Numbered from the stretch's first letter, positions 42,867 to 52,255 are shown. The stretch is DNA of 64,000 bases from Clostridiales bacterium (GCA_024690965.1 JAILOG010000001.1:1-64000); one strand, 5' to 3'. The notes: a model not told the origin generated them from the letters alone. Program-made: numbers and translations.

Positions 42867-43466
42867 TTAAAGAATTGTTCGTCCTTCCAAAGCGCGCGCC
42901 AAAGTAACCTCGTCGGCATATGTGAGATCTGCGCCGACAGGTATACCGTAAGCCAAATGTGTAACTTTAACACCAAGCGGCTTTAAAAGCTTAGAGATAT
43001 ACACCGCTGTGGCTTCACCCTCTACTGTAGGGTTTGTTGCCATAATCACTTCGGAAACATTTCCTCCGGCAACACGGGCAATAAGTTCTTTTATATACAA
43101 CTGCTCGGGTCCTATGCCTGAAAGCGGCGATATGGCGCCGTGCAAAACATGATAAACGCCCTCATATTCCTGTGTACGCTCCATGGCAATTACATCTCTG
43201 GGATGCTCTACAACACATATAACGCTGTGATCACGTTTTTCGTTTTCGCATACGGGGCAAAGCTCTTTATCCGTAAGGTTACAACAATCTTTGCAAAAAT
43301 GTATGTCTTTTTTTGCTTTAATAAGCGCTTCGGCAAACTCCTCTACCCTCTTTTGGGGCAGAGTGAGTATATGATACGCCAAGCGCTGTGCCGATTTATG
43401 TCCGATATTGGGCAAACGCTCAAATTCATCAATTAATTTATCGAGCGGACCAACGTTATATCCCAT
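42867..43466 (-). CDS. recR: Recombination protein RecR
   Basis: 199 residues. The start ATG 43466 is 1 base after the ybaB stop (TGATATG). HhH segment '[19 protein letters not shown]', zinc finger '[16 protein letters not shown]' and Toprim '[18 protein letters not shown]' and '[20 protein letters not shown]' are all present. It acts with RecF/RecO in gap repair. Confidence 0.95.
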   Translation of the reverse strand: MGYNVGPLDKLIDEFERLPNIGHKSAQRLAYHILTLPQKRVEEFAEALIKAKKDIHFCKDCCNLTDKELCPVCENEKRDHSVICVVEHPRDVIAMERTQEYEGVYHVLHGAISPLSGIGPEQLYIKELIARVAGGNVSEVIMATNPTVEGEATAVYISKLLKPLGVKVTHLAYGIPVGADLTYADEVTLARALEGRTIL

Positions 43467-43467
43467 A

Positions 43468-43824
43468 TCAGAACAGCCCCGGAATGTTTATTCCGCCGGA
43501 TATTTTGCTCATAACGCTCTCTTTTTCCTCGTTTGCGTTACGAATTGCCTCATTTATCGCCGCCATAACAAGGTCGGCAAGCATCTCGGGATCTTCGGGG
43601 TCTATGACCTCGGGCTTAATATCTATACTTTGAACCTGCAAGCTGCCTGTAACAACAGCGGTAACAGCACCGCCGCCGGCTGTTGCGGAATACTCTTTTT
43701 CTTCAAGCGCTGCGGTGGCGTTCTCCATTTCTTCCTGCATTTTTTGAGCCTGTCTTGCCAACTGCTGCATATTTGACGGCGCTCCCTGAGAGCCCTGGAA
43801 ATTTTGCGGTAATCTTGCTTTCAT
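43468..43824 (-). CDS. ybaB: YbaB/EbfC nucleoid-associated protein
   Basis: 118 residues. '[20 protein letters not shown]' and '[18 protein letters not shown]' followed by '[19 protein letters not shown]' are family features. A longer, Gln/Asn-containing N-terminus precedes the core. A small DNA-binding dimer, encoded as usual between dnaX and recR. Confidence 0.93.
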   Translation of the reverse strand: MKARLPQNFQGSQGAPSNMQQLARQAQKMQEEMENATAALEEKEYSATAGGGAVTAVVTGSLQVQSIDIKPEVIDPEDPEMLADLVMAAINEAIRNANEEKESVMSKISGGINIPGLF

Positions 43825-43857
43825 ATTGATTTTCCTCCGATTTTTCTTAATTTGTTA

Positions 43858-45552
43858 TTAATTATTTTCCGTAGTTATGTTTATACCCAGTTTTTTTGCG
43901 TTTTCCGAAAATTCTTCCAACGGATCCGATTTATTAACGGTACTCGACTGCTTATACGGTCCGAGCTTATAAACCTTGCCTGTTACCTGTTTTATTGAGG
44001 CGCGCATTTTGTCTCTTTGAGCAGATTGCTTCAAAAGCAAAAACGGCATATCGTTATCAGCGTCTATAAGCAAATACTCTCCGCTTACATAAGCAGTTGT
44101 CCCTTCAAAAGCGGAGGCTATCGCCTTTGAATACTTATTCATAATTGACAGTACCTCGCTCCATTGTTCAAACGGCTTAGCGTTTCGCCTTAGCTCTTCA
44201 GCATCGAATTTCGGGCGCTGAGGGTTAACTGCTTTGGGCAAAGGTTCGCTTTTGACCGCATTTTCAATCTTTGGGGCAGCTTTTTTGCCGAAATCACGTT
44301 TAACAAGCACGGGCTCTGACGGAGCTTCATTCACAACAGGGACGTTGTCCTTTTCCGGCTCAGGCTGTTTCTCGGTGTGATCTTCCTGCTCCGCAGATAT
44401 AACAACTCCGTATTTCACCGCGCGCTCCAGATCTGAAACACGTGTAACGATTGCGTCAATATTATCATCAAGCTGAGGCATACAAAGCCTTACAAGCGCA
44501 AGCTCAAGCTCGGTACGCGAATCAGCGCCGCGAAGAATTTTTTCGTTTGCTGAAAAAAGCACATTCAGTGTATACGTTATTCTTTCAAGAGACATTTTGT
44601 CGGCAATTATTTTTGCTTTGGAAAACTCATCATCGGTCATAATGAGCAAATCACGGGGAGTTTTCATGGTCTTGATGAGCATAATCGCTCTGTAATGAGA
44701 AATAAGTTCTTTGCAAAGCCTTAAGCAATCCATAGACGAATTGTGAAGTTCCTCTACGATTTTTAAAATTTCGTCTGCATCAGCTTTAATTACGCTGTCG
44801 GATATTCTGTAAAGGTGATCCCTGTCCGCTATGCCTGCCAAACGCCTTACAACATCTGCCGTTACAATAGCGTCTGTGTTTATGGCGCGGTCAAGTATGG
44901 ACAAAGCGTCTCTCAACGCGCCGTCGGAAAGCGCGGCTATAAGCAACGCGGCGTCACGCTCCAATGTGACGTTTTCCTGCTCCGCCACATACATAAGCCT
45001 GTCCGCTATAACCTGGGGATCAATTCTTCGAAAATCGAAACGCTGACAGCGTGAAATTATTGTAGCGGGCAATTCGTGGATCTCTGTTGTCGCCAGAATA
45101 AACACAACGTGAGCAGGCGGCTCTTCAAGGGTTTTTAGCAAAGCGTTAAACGCGGATTTTGTAAGCATATGCACTTCATCCACAATATAAACCCTGTATT
45201 TTGCCTCGCTCGGAGAATAACTGACCTCATCAATGAGGTTCTTAATATCCTCAACATGGTTGTTGCTCGCGGCGTCCATTTCGGTTACATCCAAAATTCT
45301 GCCCGACTCAATGCCTTTGCAAATCTCACACTCACCGCATGGGTTGCCGTTTTTAGGTTCAAGGCAATTTACAGCTTTTGCGAGAATTTTGGCGCAGGTT
45401 GTTTTGCCTGTGCCTCTGGAGCCCGTAAATAAGTATGCGTGGGAAATTCTCCCGGCGTCAAGCTGATTTTTAAGTGTTTGGGTTACCTGCGGCTGACCGC
45501 TTACATCATCAAATGTTTTAGGGCGCCATTTTCTATACAAAACCTGATACAT
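43858..45552 (-). CDS. dnaX: DNA polymerase III subunit gamma/tau
   Basis: 564 residues from ATG 45552 behind GTGAGG. Walker A 'LFTGSRGTGKTTCAKILAKA' at about 40-60, zinc module 'CGECEICKGIESGRILD', 'YIVDEVHMLTKSAFNALLKT' and 'TIISRCQRFDFRRI' are diagnostic of clamp-loader gamma/tau. The C-terminal third carries the tau region. It loads the sliding clamp. Located directly after the SRP RNA gene. Confidence 0.96.
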   Translation of the reverse strand: MYQVLYRKWRPKTFDDVSGQPQVTQTLKNQLDAGRISHAYLFTGSRGTGKTTCAKILAKAVNCLEPKNGNPCGECEICKGIESGRILDVTEMDAASNNHVEDIKNLIDEVSYSPSEAKYRVYIVDEVHMLTKSAFNALLKTLEEPPAHVVFILATTEIHELPATIISRCQRFDFRRIDPQVIADRLMYVAEQENVTLERDAALLIAALSDGALRDALSILDRAINTDAIVTADVVRRLAGIADRDHLYRISDSVIKADADEILKIVEELHNSSMDCLRLCKELISHYRAIMLIKTMKTPRDLLIMTDDEFSKAKIIADKMSLERITYTLNVLFSANEKILRGADSRTELELALVRLCMPQLDDNIDAIVTRVSDLERAVKYGVVISAEQEDHTEKQPEPEKDNVPVVNEAPSEPVLVKRDFGKKAAPKIENAVKSEPLPKAVNPQRPKFDAEELRRNAKPFEQWSEVLSIMNKYSKAIASAFEGTTAYVSGEYLLIDADNDMPFLLLKQSAQRDKMRASIKQVTGKVYKLGPYKQSSTVNKSDPLEEFSENAKKLGINITTENN

Positions 45553-45583
45553 TTACCTCACCTGCCGTCTCATAAAAAAATAC

Positions 45584-45718
45584 ATACACTCGAATATGCA
45601 AGCGACAGACTGACTGTATCGCGCAAAACAAACCGCTTAATGCTGCTCGGTTCCCCGCCTGACATGGTTCACGGCGAAATGCCGTACAGCGCCTGCCGTT
45701 TGCATATCCGAATGTATG
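45584..45718 (-). ncRNA. ffs: Signal recognition particle RNA (small bacterial type)
   Basis: About 135 bases. The helix ends pair (CATACATTCGGATATGCAAA with TTGCATATTCGAGTGTATG). The apical domain contains GTGAACCATGTCAGGCG, GGGAACCGAGCAGCATTAAG and the GGAA-type tetraloop region. A T-run (TATTTTTTTA) at 45,574-45,583 ends it. A location just before dnaX is usual in Firmicutes. Confidence 0.92.
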
Positions 45719-45746
45719 AACATAAACATAGCCGATAACAACCGTT

Positions 45747-45775
45747 ATTATACATTAATATCGCCGAAAAATCAA
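45747..45775 (-). promoter_or_regulatory. Promoter of the SRP RNA
   Basis: The minus strand reads TTGATT, 17 bases, TATAAT, a strong promoter 30 bases before the RNA. Confidence 0.75.
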
Positions 45776-45856
45776 GAACTATTTATCATTTCGGTAAAAA
45801 AACGAATAAATAATTCAACTATTACGGTAATACAGGAAAAAAATTTATTAAAGGGA

Positions 45857-45885
45857 TTGAAACATCAATATAAATCTGTTATACT
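45857..45885 (+). promoter_or_regulatory. Promoter of yajC
   Basis: TTGAAA, 17 bases, TATACT, divergent from the SRP RNA promoter. Confidence 0.75.
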
Positions 45886-45918
45886 AAGTGAGTTGAATTA
45901 AATTTTGGAGGAAAAAAT

Positions 45919-46341
45919 ATGCATTTTAATTTACTTGACGGCGCAGCAGCTGCCACAGACCCGGCAGCAGCCCAGGGCTCAAGCTACACGATACTTATAG
46001 TATACGCTGTTATTATAGCGGCATTTTATTTTATACTCATAAGACCGCAATCTAAAAAGAAAAAGCAAGAAGCTGAAATGCGCAATAATCTCGAGATAGG
46101 CGACGAGATAACAACAATCGGCGGCATTATGGGCAGAGTTGTAAGCATTAAAGACGACGACTCGGATTCACTTATAATAGAAACATCATCTGACAGAAGC
46201 CACATACGCATCAAGCGTTGGGCGATCTCTTCAATTGACACCGTTAAAGAAGTTCCCACAGCTAAAAAAGCCGAAGGCGAAAAGAAATCTTTCTTCGGAA
46301 GAAAAAAGAAAGCCGAAGAAAATAACCCCGCGGAAAAATAA
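45919..46341 (+). CDS. yajC: Preprotein translocase subunit YajC
   Basis: 140 residues from ATG 45919 behind TTGGAGG. One N-terminal membrane helix ('TILIVYAVIIAAFYFILIRP') with the conserved QSKKKKQ after it, then 'NLEIGDEITTIGGIMGRVVS'. The C-terminal Lys/Glu tail is typical of Firmicute YajC. A single-gene unit, ended by the terminator at 46,354. Confidence 0.93.
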   Translation: MHFNLLDGAAAATDPAAAQGSSYTILIVYAVIIAAFYFILIRPQSKKKKQEAEMRNNLEIGDEITTIGGIMGRVVSIKDDDSDSLIIETSSDRSHIRIKRWAISSIDTVKEVPTAKKAEGEKKSFFGRKKKAEENNPAEK

Positions 46342-46353
46342 TTATTTTTAAAC

Positions 46354-46391
46354 CGGTAGCTTATCAACTAAGCCGCCGGTTCTTTTTTCGG
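46354..46391 (+). terminator. Terminator of yajC
   Basis: AACCGG-(TA)-GCTTA, loop, TAAGC-(CG)-CCGGTT, then CTTTTTT. It overlaps the end of the convergent lipoprotein gene. Confidence 0.85.
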
Positions 46392-46913
46392 TGTTAAATC
46401 TATTTTTTGATCCTGAAAAACTATTTTCTCTATGTCGCCTGTTTTTGCGGTGCATATTATTTTATACTCTTTTGATTCTTTCGCGGCTGTGTAGCAGCAT
46501 TGTCCGGTTTTGCTCCAAAGAAGCCGGGCGTTACCTTTCTCGCAACATTCAAATGCGTTTATAACTACATCCACCGGAGAATCGGGCGCAAACGGAATCA
46601 CGTTGTCTTTGCTTATCAGATCTTTGAATGACAGATTGCATCTGTCACCGCTTACTGCAACCGAAAAGCCCTTTACAGTCTCCGGTGATAAATATGTAAC
46701 GGTTAAATTATTTGAGTTTATGTAATTGATCTCACCCTGTACGGTAATATCGTTATTAATAAACTCTATTACATAAGGAACGCTTATATTGGGATATTCG
46801 CATGCAGTGATATTATCCACGTTACACCCGTAAAGCAGTGCCGCAAACAGCATTATCGCAGATAACAGAGCCATAGCTATACGCTTTTTGTTGATTTTTA
46901 AATTATCAAGCAT
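46368..46913 (-). CDS. Putative lipoprotein, function unknown
   Basis: 181 residues. A hydrophobic segment (RIAMALLSAIMLFAALLYGC) ends in a lipobox LLYGC at about 26-30. The mature part has no motif I recognise, but has a string of paired cysteines ('FECCEKGNARLLWSKTGQCC'). Probably an outer-leaflet lipoprotein. It lies convergent to yajC. Confidence 0.7.
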   Translation of the reverse strand: MLDNLKINKKRIAMALLSAIMLFAALLYGCNVDNITACEYPNISVPYVIEFINNDITVQGEINYINSNNLTVTYLSPETVKGFSVAVSGDRCNLSFKDLISKDNVIPFAPDSPVDVVINAFECCEKGNARLLWSKTGQCCYTAAKESKEYKIICTAKTGDIEKIVFQDQKIDLTPKKEPAA

Positions 46914-46987
46914 AATATGTAAGCACCCTTTTGCTAAACCGATTTTATTACAATAGTTATGCTTACGCCTTTGCTTTTATACACAGT

Positions 46988-47034
46988 AAACAAGCCGTTT
47001 TTCAATGTTTTGTCAAAAACGGCTTGTTTTTATT
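46988..47034. terminator. Bidirectional stem-loop after uvrC
   Basis: AAACAAGCCGTTTTT, 12-base loop, AAAAACGGCTTGTTTTT; a T-run follows on the plus strand and a shorter one on the minus. Confidence 0.7.
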
Positions 47035-48877
47035 CATTATTTCTTTTATGAAAATAGTTATACACGGTAACAGCTGCAGGTTTTGTCATCGTCGGGGCAT
47101 TTTCCAGCTCCTCTATGTCCGCCTGCGATATGCGTGATATAGTTTTAAAGTATTTTAGCAAAGCTTTTGCGCGCGTCTCTCCTATGCCGTCTATTTGAGT
47201 GAGAGAGCTTTTGAATGTTTTTTTATCTCTCTTTTGTCTGTGATAAGATATCGCGAAGCGGTGGACCTCCTCCTGTATTTGCGAAATAAGAGTAAAAGCC
47301 TTGCGTTTTGATATTATCTCTGTTTCTTTTCCCTCGGTAGTTATCGCTCTTGTACGGTGTTTATTATCCTTTACCATACCGAAAAGCGGTATATCAAGCC
47401 CGTACTTTTGCAACACGGGACGAACCGCCGATACCTGGCCTTTACCGCCGTCAAGCAATATCAGATCGGGTAATCTGCCAAAGCCTTCGGGGTTACCGTT
47501 GTTTTTCGCTACAATATATTCGTCAAATCTTCTTGTTAAAACCTCTGCCATAGAAGCGTAATCGTCCTGACCTGCAAAGCCTTTTATCTCAAATTTACGA
47601 TAAGCCTGTTTATAGGGCTTACCGTTGCGGAAAACTATCATGCCAGCCACATTGTTTTCGCCGGAAAGATTTGATATATCATACGATTCAATGAATTCGG
47701 GTATCTTTTCAAGCCCTAACAGATCACTCAGTTCTTCAAGCGCCGCTTCGTCGCTTCCTTTGTATCCCTTTTGCTGCGCAAGCTGCTCTATGGCGTTATT
47801 CTTGCACATAGCAATGAGCTGCGCCTGCTCTCCCCTTCGCGGAACTGATATATACGCTTTTTTTCCTGCTTTTTGAGTAAGCCATTCCTGCAAGATCTCA
47901 TAACCTTCCGGCAGTATATTTACATATATATGCGGAGGAGCTGAATCGTGTATCATGTAGTATCGCTCTAAAAATTCAGACATTGCTAAAGATACGTCGC
48001 CCGGCTCACGGATAACAAAATCCTCTTTATCATAGAGCCGCCCGTTGTCAAATCTTATAACCGAAAAACACCCGAGATTACTGTCGCCCGCAAAAGAAAT
48101 AATGTCTTGCTTCTGCACATTAACGCTTACTACCTTTTGCTTTTGAGTCATTTTTTTAACCGCGTTTATTCTGTCCCTCAGCTTGGCGGCAAGTTCATAT
48201 TCCATATTTTCGGAGGCTTCAAGCATACGGCTTTCCATATCCTTAATAGAAATATTCCCTCCGCTTTTCAAGAAGCTTATCGCATCATTAACATTATTTT
48301 GGTATTCCGATTGGCTTATTCTTCCTCTGCACGGCGCGGAACACTGTTTTATATGATAATTAAGGCAGGGGCGTCCTTTGCCGAATTCCTGAGGAAATCT
48401 TCTGTTGCAGGTAGGAAGCTTAAATATTTTATTTGCTTCTTCAACAGCGTTTTTTACATAATAACTGCTGTAATACGGTCCCAAATAATCCGAGCCGTCC
48501 TCAGTTATCTGTTTTACCGCGGTTATTTTTGACCAGGGAGCCTTTGAGATTTTTATATAGCTGTATCCTTTATCGTCTTTAAGTAAAATATTATATTTAG
48601 GCATATGTTGTTTTATGAGGCTACACTCAAGGATAAGGGCTTCATATTCGCTGTCGGTCAATATATAGTCGAAATCATCGACATTTTCCACCATTTTACG
48701 CACTTTGTCGGAATGATTGTTTTGTGAGCCGAAATATTGACTGACCCTTTTTTTAAGCGCCTTTGCTTTGCCGATATATATAACATCATTGCTTTTGTTT
48801 TTCATAATATAGACGCCGGGAGTAAGCGGGAGAGACATAGCTTTCTTTCTTAATTCTTTTATTTTCAAATTTTGCAT
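47030..48877 (-). CDS. uvrC: Excinuclease ABC subunit C (UvrC)
   Basis: 615 residues from the second ATG (48877; 48880 also possible). GIY-YIG domain 'GVYIMKNKSNDVIYIGKAK' near the N-terminus, UVR motif 'YELAAKLRDRINAVKKMTQK' in the middle, and the RNase-H-like C-terminal nuclease with 'IESYDISNLSGENNVAGMIV' and 'LILLDGGKGQVSAVRPVLQK', plus a helix-hairpin-helix end. Complete. Confidence 0.95.
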   Translation of the reverse strand: MQNLKIKELRKKAMSLPLTPGVYIMKNKSNDVIYIGKAKALKKRVSQYFGSQNNHSDKVRKMVENVDDFDYILTDSEYEALILECSLIKQHMPKYNILLKDDKGYSYIKISKAPWSKITAVKQITEDGSDYLGPYYSSYYVKNAVEEANKIFKLPTCNRRFPQEFGKGRPCLNYHIKQCSAPCRGRISQSEYQNNVNDAISFLKSGGNISIKDMESRMLEASENMEYELAAKLRDRINAVKKMTQKQKVVSVNVQKQDIISFAGDSNLGCFSVIRFDNGRLYDKEDFVIREPGDVSLAMSEFLERYYMIHDSAPPHIYVNILPEGYEILQEWLTQKAGKKAYISVPRRGEQAQLIAMCKNNAIEQLAQQKGYKGSDEAALEELSDLLGLEKIPEFIESYDISNLSGENNVAGMIVFRNGKPYKQAYRKFEIKGFAGQDDYASMAEVLTRRFDEYIVAKNNGNPEGFGRLPDLILLDGGKGQVSAVRPVLQKYGLDIPLFGMVKDNKHRTRAITTEGKETEIISKRKAFTLISQIQEEVHRFAISYHRQKRDKKTFKSSLTQIDGIGETRAKALLKYFKTISRISQADIEELENAPTMTKPAAVTVYNYFHKRNNE

Positions 48878-48907
48878 CATCTCACCTCTCCCCCTTTAAT
48901 ATACCGC

Positions 48908-48936
48908 ATTTTATCATATTAATTGATATTTTTCAA
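48908..48936 (-). promoter_or_regulatory. Promoter of uvrC
   Basis: The minus strand reads TTGAAA, 17 bases, TAAAAT. Confidence 0.65.
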
Positions 48937-49051
48937 TTGTAATTTCTCCCCAAAATTAAACAGTCAAGTAATTATTTTAATTTCGCAAAGCATACGATTT
49001 GAAATAATTGATTTTAACGTTCATAAAATACAAAAACTTTTAAATTTTTTC

Positions 49052-49080
49052 TTGACAAACGCAAACTCCTGTGGTAGAAT
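49052..49080 (+). promoter_or_regulatory. Promoter of tRNA-Leu(GAG)
   Basis: TTGACA, 17 bases, TAGAAT, 14 bases before the tRNA start. Confidence 0.8.
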
Positions 49081-49094
49081 ATCAAGCGTTGTGA

Positions 49095-49179
49095 GCGAGT
49101 GTGCTGGAATAGGCAGACAGGCACGTTTGAGGGGCGTGTGTCAACCGACGTATGGGTTCAAGTCCCATCACTCGCACCA
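49095..49179 (+). tRNA. tRNA-Leu (anticodon GAG)
   Basis: 85 nt with encoded CCA. The acceptor GCGAGTG pairs with CACTCGC. The anticodon loop is TTTGAGG, giving GAG. A long variable arm follows, and the T-arm is ATGGG-TTCAAGT-CCCAT. Class II tRNA. Confidence 0.95.
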
Positions 49180-49180
49180 A

Positions 49181-49208
49181 AAACCACCTTTTTTAAGGTG
49201 GTTTTTTT
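49181..49208 (+). terminator. Terminator of tRNA-Leu(GAG)
   Basis: AAACCACCTT, TTTT, AAGGTGGTTTTTTT directly after the CCA. Confidence 0.9.
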
Positions 49209-49275
49209 CTTTGCCTATGGCATTTGAATTATGTGTTTATATGCCGGATGTCAGTTTAACGGCAATACAATTATT

Positions 49276-50355
49276 TTATAGTAATAATTCTGATATTATT
49301 CCCCCGCCCATTACAATGTCTCCGTCGTATAATACGACAGCCTGACCTATAGTTATGGCTCTTTGAGGTTCATCAAAAATTACATGTATTGTGTTATCGT
49401 CAATTTTTGTAACTGTCGCGCTTTGTTCTTGCTGGTTGTATCTTATTTTTGCTTTAACGCGCACCGGCTTTGTAATTGTATCAACAGAAATAAAATTAAC
49501 ATCTGTGGCAATCAGCTCTTTTGAAAACAGGTGGCTGTTTTCACATAAAACAATTTTATTATTATTAACGTCTTTTTCTTTGACATACATTGGGCTCGGA
49601 AATGATAAACCGAGTCCTTTTCGCTGTCCGACGGTATATGCTATTATACCTTTGTGTCTTCCGAGAATATTGCCTTTTTCATCGATAAAATCTCCTTCGG
49701 GGTAATCTTTTCCCGTAAATTTTCTTATAAAATCGGCATATTTATTGTCGTAAACAAAACAAATATCCTGACTGTCATGTTTGTTTGCATTTATCAGGTC
49801 AAGTTCAGATGCGATTTTTCTCACATCGCTTTTCTTGATATTTCCCAGAGGGAATAACGTTTTGGACAACTGCTCCTGAGTAATGAAATACAATACGTAG
49901 CTCTGATCTTTAGACAGATCTGCTGCCTTCTTTAAAAGAAATCTGTTTCTTTCGGTATCGAAATCCACACACGCGTAATGACCTGTAACAACATAGTCAA
50001 ATCCAAGCTCGTCGGCACGGGTAAACAGCCTTTTGAATTTTATGAATCGATTACAGTCAATACACGGATTAGGCGTAGCGCCGTTCTCGTACGCATTTAT
50101 AAATCGCATAATCACCTTTTCTTTAAAACTGTCCAGGTAGTTATAAACATAATAAGGTATGCCGATCTTTCTGCATACACTTCTCGCGTCCTCAACATCG
50201 TCAAGCGAACAACATGTGTAATTCGCGCTGGTTTCATCGTTATCAAAAAGCTTCATGGTAACCCCTGTGCAGTCATAACCAAAACTTTTTGTCAAATATG
50301 CAGCAACTGAGCTATCTACTCCTCCGCTCATTGCAATCAGTGCCTTTTTATTCAT
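49276..50355 (-). CDS. mnmA: tRNA 2-thiouridylase MnmA
   Basis: 359 residues from ATG 50355 behind AGAGAGG. P-loop 'AMSGGVDSSVAAYLTKSFGY', first catalytic Cys in 'ATPNPCIDCNRFIKFKRL', 'VTGHYACVDFD', 'SKDQSYVLYFITQEQLSKTL' and second Cys in 'SQDICFV'. It thiolates U34 of Lys/Glu/Gln tRNAs. It depends on a cysteine desulfurase; a candidate is the nifS-type gene 2 kb downstream. Confidence 0.95.
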   Translation of the reverse strand: MNKKALIAMSGGVDSSVAAYLTKSFGYDCTGVTMKLFDNDETSANYTCCSLDDVEDARSVCRKIGIPYYVYNYLDSFKEKVIMRFINAYENGATPNPCIDCNRFIKFKRLFTRADELGFDYVVTGHYACVDFDTERNRFLLKKAADLSKDQSYVLYFITQEQLSKTLFPLGNIKKSDVRKIASELDLINANKHDSQDICFVYDNKYADFIRKFTGKDYPEGDFIDEKGNILGRHKGIIAYTVGQRKGLGLSFPSPMYVKEKDVNNNKIVLCENSHLFSKELIATDVNFISVDTITKPVRVKAKIRYNQQEQSATVTKIDDNTIHVIFDEPQRAITIGQAVVLYDGDIVMGGGIISELLL

Positions 50356-50399
50356 AACAGCCTCTCTTTTGAAATTTTTATTTTTTTAAAAGCCTCAAT

Positions 50400-50426
50400 A
50401 TTATACTTTATTCTTGATTTGTTCAA
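50400..50426 (-). promoter_or_regulatory. Possible mnmA promoter
   Basis: The minus strand has a perfect TATAAT, with TTGAAC 15 bases before it (short spacer). The -35 assignment is uncertain. Confidence 0.4.
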
Positions 50427-50555
50427 TTCTTTTATTAAACCGCAAATTAAGAAATTACAGCCGGACATGTTTTAATTAGAGTTTATTCAATGGACAATAA
50501 TAATATTAACATAGTAGGTTGATTATAAATTACATTTTTTTACTTGTCAAGCCTA

Positions 50556-50596
50556 TAAAATAAAAAGCTCATTCCGTAAATCATTAAGGAATGAGC
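50556..50596 (-). terminator. Terminator after the Rrf2 gene
   Basis: The minus strand reads GCTCATTCC, 12-base loop, GGAATGAGC, then TTTTTATTTT. Confidence 0.85.
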
Positions 50597-50626
50597 CTAT
50601 ATAATTCATAAAACAATCATTAACTT

Positions 50627-51058
50627 CTATATAATATAATCATAACACGCTTCGCTCTTTTGCATTAAATCAGCTATCGTAAAACTGTGCGTATAGCGTT
50701 TTATAACATCGTCAAGACCTCGCCAAAATTTAAGAGTACGGCATGAAGCTGCCCTCGCGCAAGGTGCAGCGCCATCCTCCAGACATGCTACAGGTGCAAG
50801 CGTTTCCTCCATTGCGGTAAGTACTTCTCCGATATTTATTTTGTCGGGTTCCTTGACAAGGCGATATCCGCCCCCTTTTCCGCGCAAGCCTACTACGATA
50901 TTATTTTTAACAAGCGTTTTAACAATGCTTTCCAAATACTTTTCCGATATTTCCTGCCGCTGTGCGATATCCTTAAGTTTGGTATATTTGTCAAAGCTAT
51001 GCTCCGCCATATCCACAAGGATTCGCAACGCGTAACGTCCTCTTGTTGAAATTAACAT
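50627..51058 (-). CDS. Rrf2-family regulator (IscR/CymR type)
   Basis: 143 residues from ATG 51058 behind CGGAGG; the longer frame crosses the promoter. It begins 'MLISTRGRYALRILVDMAEH', then winged-helix 'YTKLKDIAQRQEISEKYLES' and 'RGKGGGYRLVKEPDKINIGE'. Three cysteines in CX7CX5C ('CLEDGAAPCARAASC', about 88-102) match the iron-sulfur ligand region of IscR-type proteins rather than the cysteine-poor CymR. Divergent from cysK and nifS, it likely controls sulfur or Fe-S supply. Its own promoter lies between it and cysK. Confidence 0.88.
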   Translation of the reverse strand: MLISTRGRYALRILVDMAEHSFDKYTKLKDIAQRQEISEKYLESIVKTLVKNNIVVGLRGKGGGYRLVKEPDKINIGEVLTAMEETLAPVACLEDGAAPCARAASCRTLKFWRGLDDVIKRYTHSFTIADLMQKSEACYDYII

Positions 51059-51080
51059 AGATATCGCCTCCGTGCAGTTT

Positions 51081-51109
51081 ATTATAATAGAATTTGAGTT
51101 TGATTTCAA
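51081..51109 (-). promoter_or_regulatory. Promoter of the Rrf2 gene
   Basis: The minus strand reads TTGAAA, 17 bases, TATAAT. Confidence 0.75.
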
Positions 51110-51115
51110 GATTTT

Positions 51116-51139
51116 TTGAATTATCATTGACAAATTCAA
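51116..51139. promoter_or_regulatory. Inverted repeat over the cysK -35 (possible operator)
   Basis: TTGAATT and AATTCAA, 10 bases apart, surround the cysK -35 hexamer TTGACA. A candidate binding site for the Rrf2 protein. Confidence 0.45.
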
Positions 51140-51153
51140 ATTTAAAGTATAAT
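51127..51153 (+). promoter_or_regulatory. Promoter of cysK-nifS
   Basis: TTGACA, 15 bases, TATAAT. Both hexamers are consensus but the spacer is short, which suits a promoter that needs an activator or is regulated by bending. Confidence 0.6.
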
Positions 51154-51161
51154 ATATAAAC

Positions 51162-51192
51162 ATATTAACATATTATTTTAGTATGTTAATAT
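51162..51192 (+). promoter_or_regulatory. Perfect inverted repeat in the cysK 5' leader
   Basis: ATATTAACATA, 9 bases, TATGTTAATAT: an 11-bp perfect inverted repeat just downstream of the -10, ending 17 bases before the cysK start. It could be an operator for the Rrf2 protein or a leader hairpin. Confidence 0.6.
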
Positions 51193-51209
51193 TATTCGGA
51201 GGTATTATT

Positions 51210-52142
51210 ATGAAGAAAATTTATTCATCGGCAGATCAGCTAATAGGAAAAACGCCTCTGCTTGAACTCACACACATTGAAAAAGAATTACAACTTGAAG
51301 CAAAAATTGTGGCAAAATTGGAGTATTTTAATCCCGCAGGAAGCGTCAAGGACCGTATTGCAAAAGCTATGATAGAAGACGCCGAAAATAAAGGAATTTT
51401 AACGTCTGACAGCGTGTTGATTGAGCCTACATCCGGCAACACAGGTATCGGTCTTGCGTCTGTAGCGGCGGCTAAAGGCTATCGCCTAATCATCACTATG
51501 CCCGAAACCATGAGCGTTGAGCGACGTCAATTGATGAAAGCATACGGCGCGGAGCTTGTACTTACCGACGGCACAAAAGGAATGAAGGGTGCTATTGAAA
51601 AGGCAAAAGAACTTGCGAAGGAAATTCCAAACAGCTTTATACCCGGACAGTTTGTAAACCCCGCTAATCCCGCTGTGCACAAAGCAACTACCGGACCCGA
51701 AATTTGGGAAGACACGGACGGCGAGGTCGATATTCTTGTGGCAGGAGTTGGCACCGGCGGTACCATAACGGGTACAGGTGAATACCTTAAATCTAAAAAA
51801 CCGGATATCAAGGTTGTTGCTGTTGAACCGGAAACGTCTCCTGTTCTTTCAAAAGGCACTGCGGGCGCACATAAAATTCAGGGCATAGGCGCCGGATTTG
51901 TTCCCGACGTGCTTAATACGGAAATCTATGATGAAATAATCCCTGTTTCAAACGAAAACGCCTTTGCGACAGGTAAGCTGATAGGCAGATCGGAAGGTGT
52001 ACTTGCGGGTATTTCATCCGGTGCGGCTGTGTGGGCTGCCATAGAGCTTGCCAAGCGTCCCGAAAACAAAGGAAAAAAAATTGTTGTTATACTTCCCGAC
52101 ACAGGCGACCGATATCTCTCTACCCCGCTTTTCGCCGATTAA
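51210..52142 (+). CDS. cysK: Cysteine synthase A
   Basis: 310 residues from ATG 51210 behind CGGAGG. PLP lysine motif '[20 protein letters not shown]', phosphate cup '[19 protein letters not shown]', '[18 protein letters not shown]' and '[17 protein letters not shown]'. It makes cysteine from O-acetylserine and sulfide. First gene of the cysK-nifS pair. Confidence 0.95.
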   Translation: MKKIYSSADQLIGKTPLLELTHIEKELQLEAKIVAKLEYFNPAGSVKDRIAKAMIEDAENKGILTSDSVLIEPTSGNTGIGLASVAAAKGYRLIITMPETMSVERRQLMKAYGAELVLTDGTKGMKGAIEKAKELAKEIPNSFIPGQFVNPANPAVHKATTGPEIWEDTDGEVDILVAGVGTGGTITGTGEYLKSKKPDIKVVAVEPETSPVLSKGTAGAHKIQGIGAGFVPDVLNTEIYDEIIPVSNENAFATGKLIGRSEGVLAGISSGAAVWAAIELAKRPENKGKKIVVILPDTGDRYLSTPLFAD

Positions 52143-52152
52143 TAAAGATAAC

Positions 52153-52192
52153 GCCCCTCTTTCTAATGCAAAAAAGAAAGAGGGTAATTTTT
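52153..52192 (+). terminator. Intercistronic hairpin between cysK and nifS
   Basis: CCCTCTTTCT, about 9-base loop, AGAAAGAGGG, then TAATTTTTC. A partial terminator that may set the cysK:nifS ratio. Confidence 0.65.
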
Positions 52193-52255
52193 CATTTACT
52201 TATCTGTGAAAATTACACATGGAAATATACAAGCAAAAGGAAAGGAGCCGATCTC

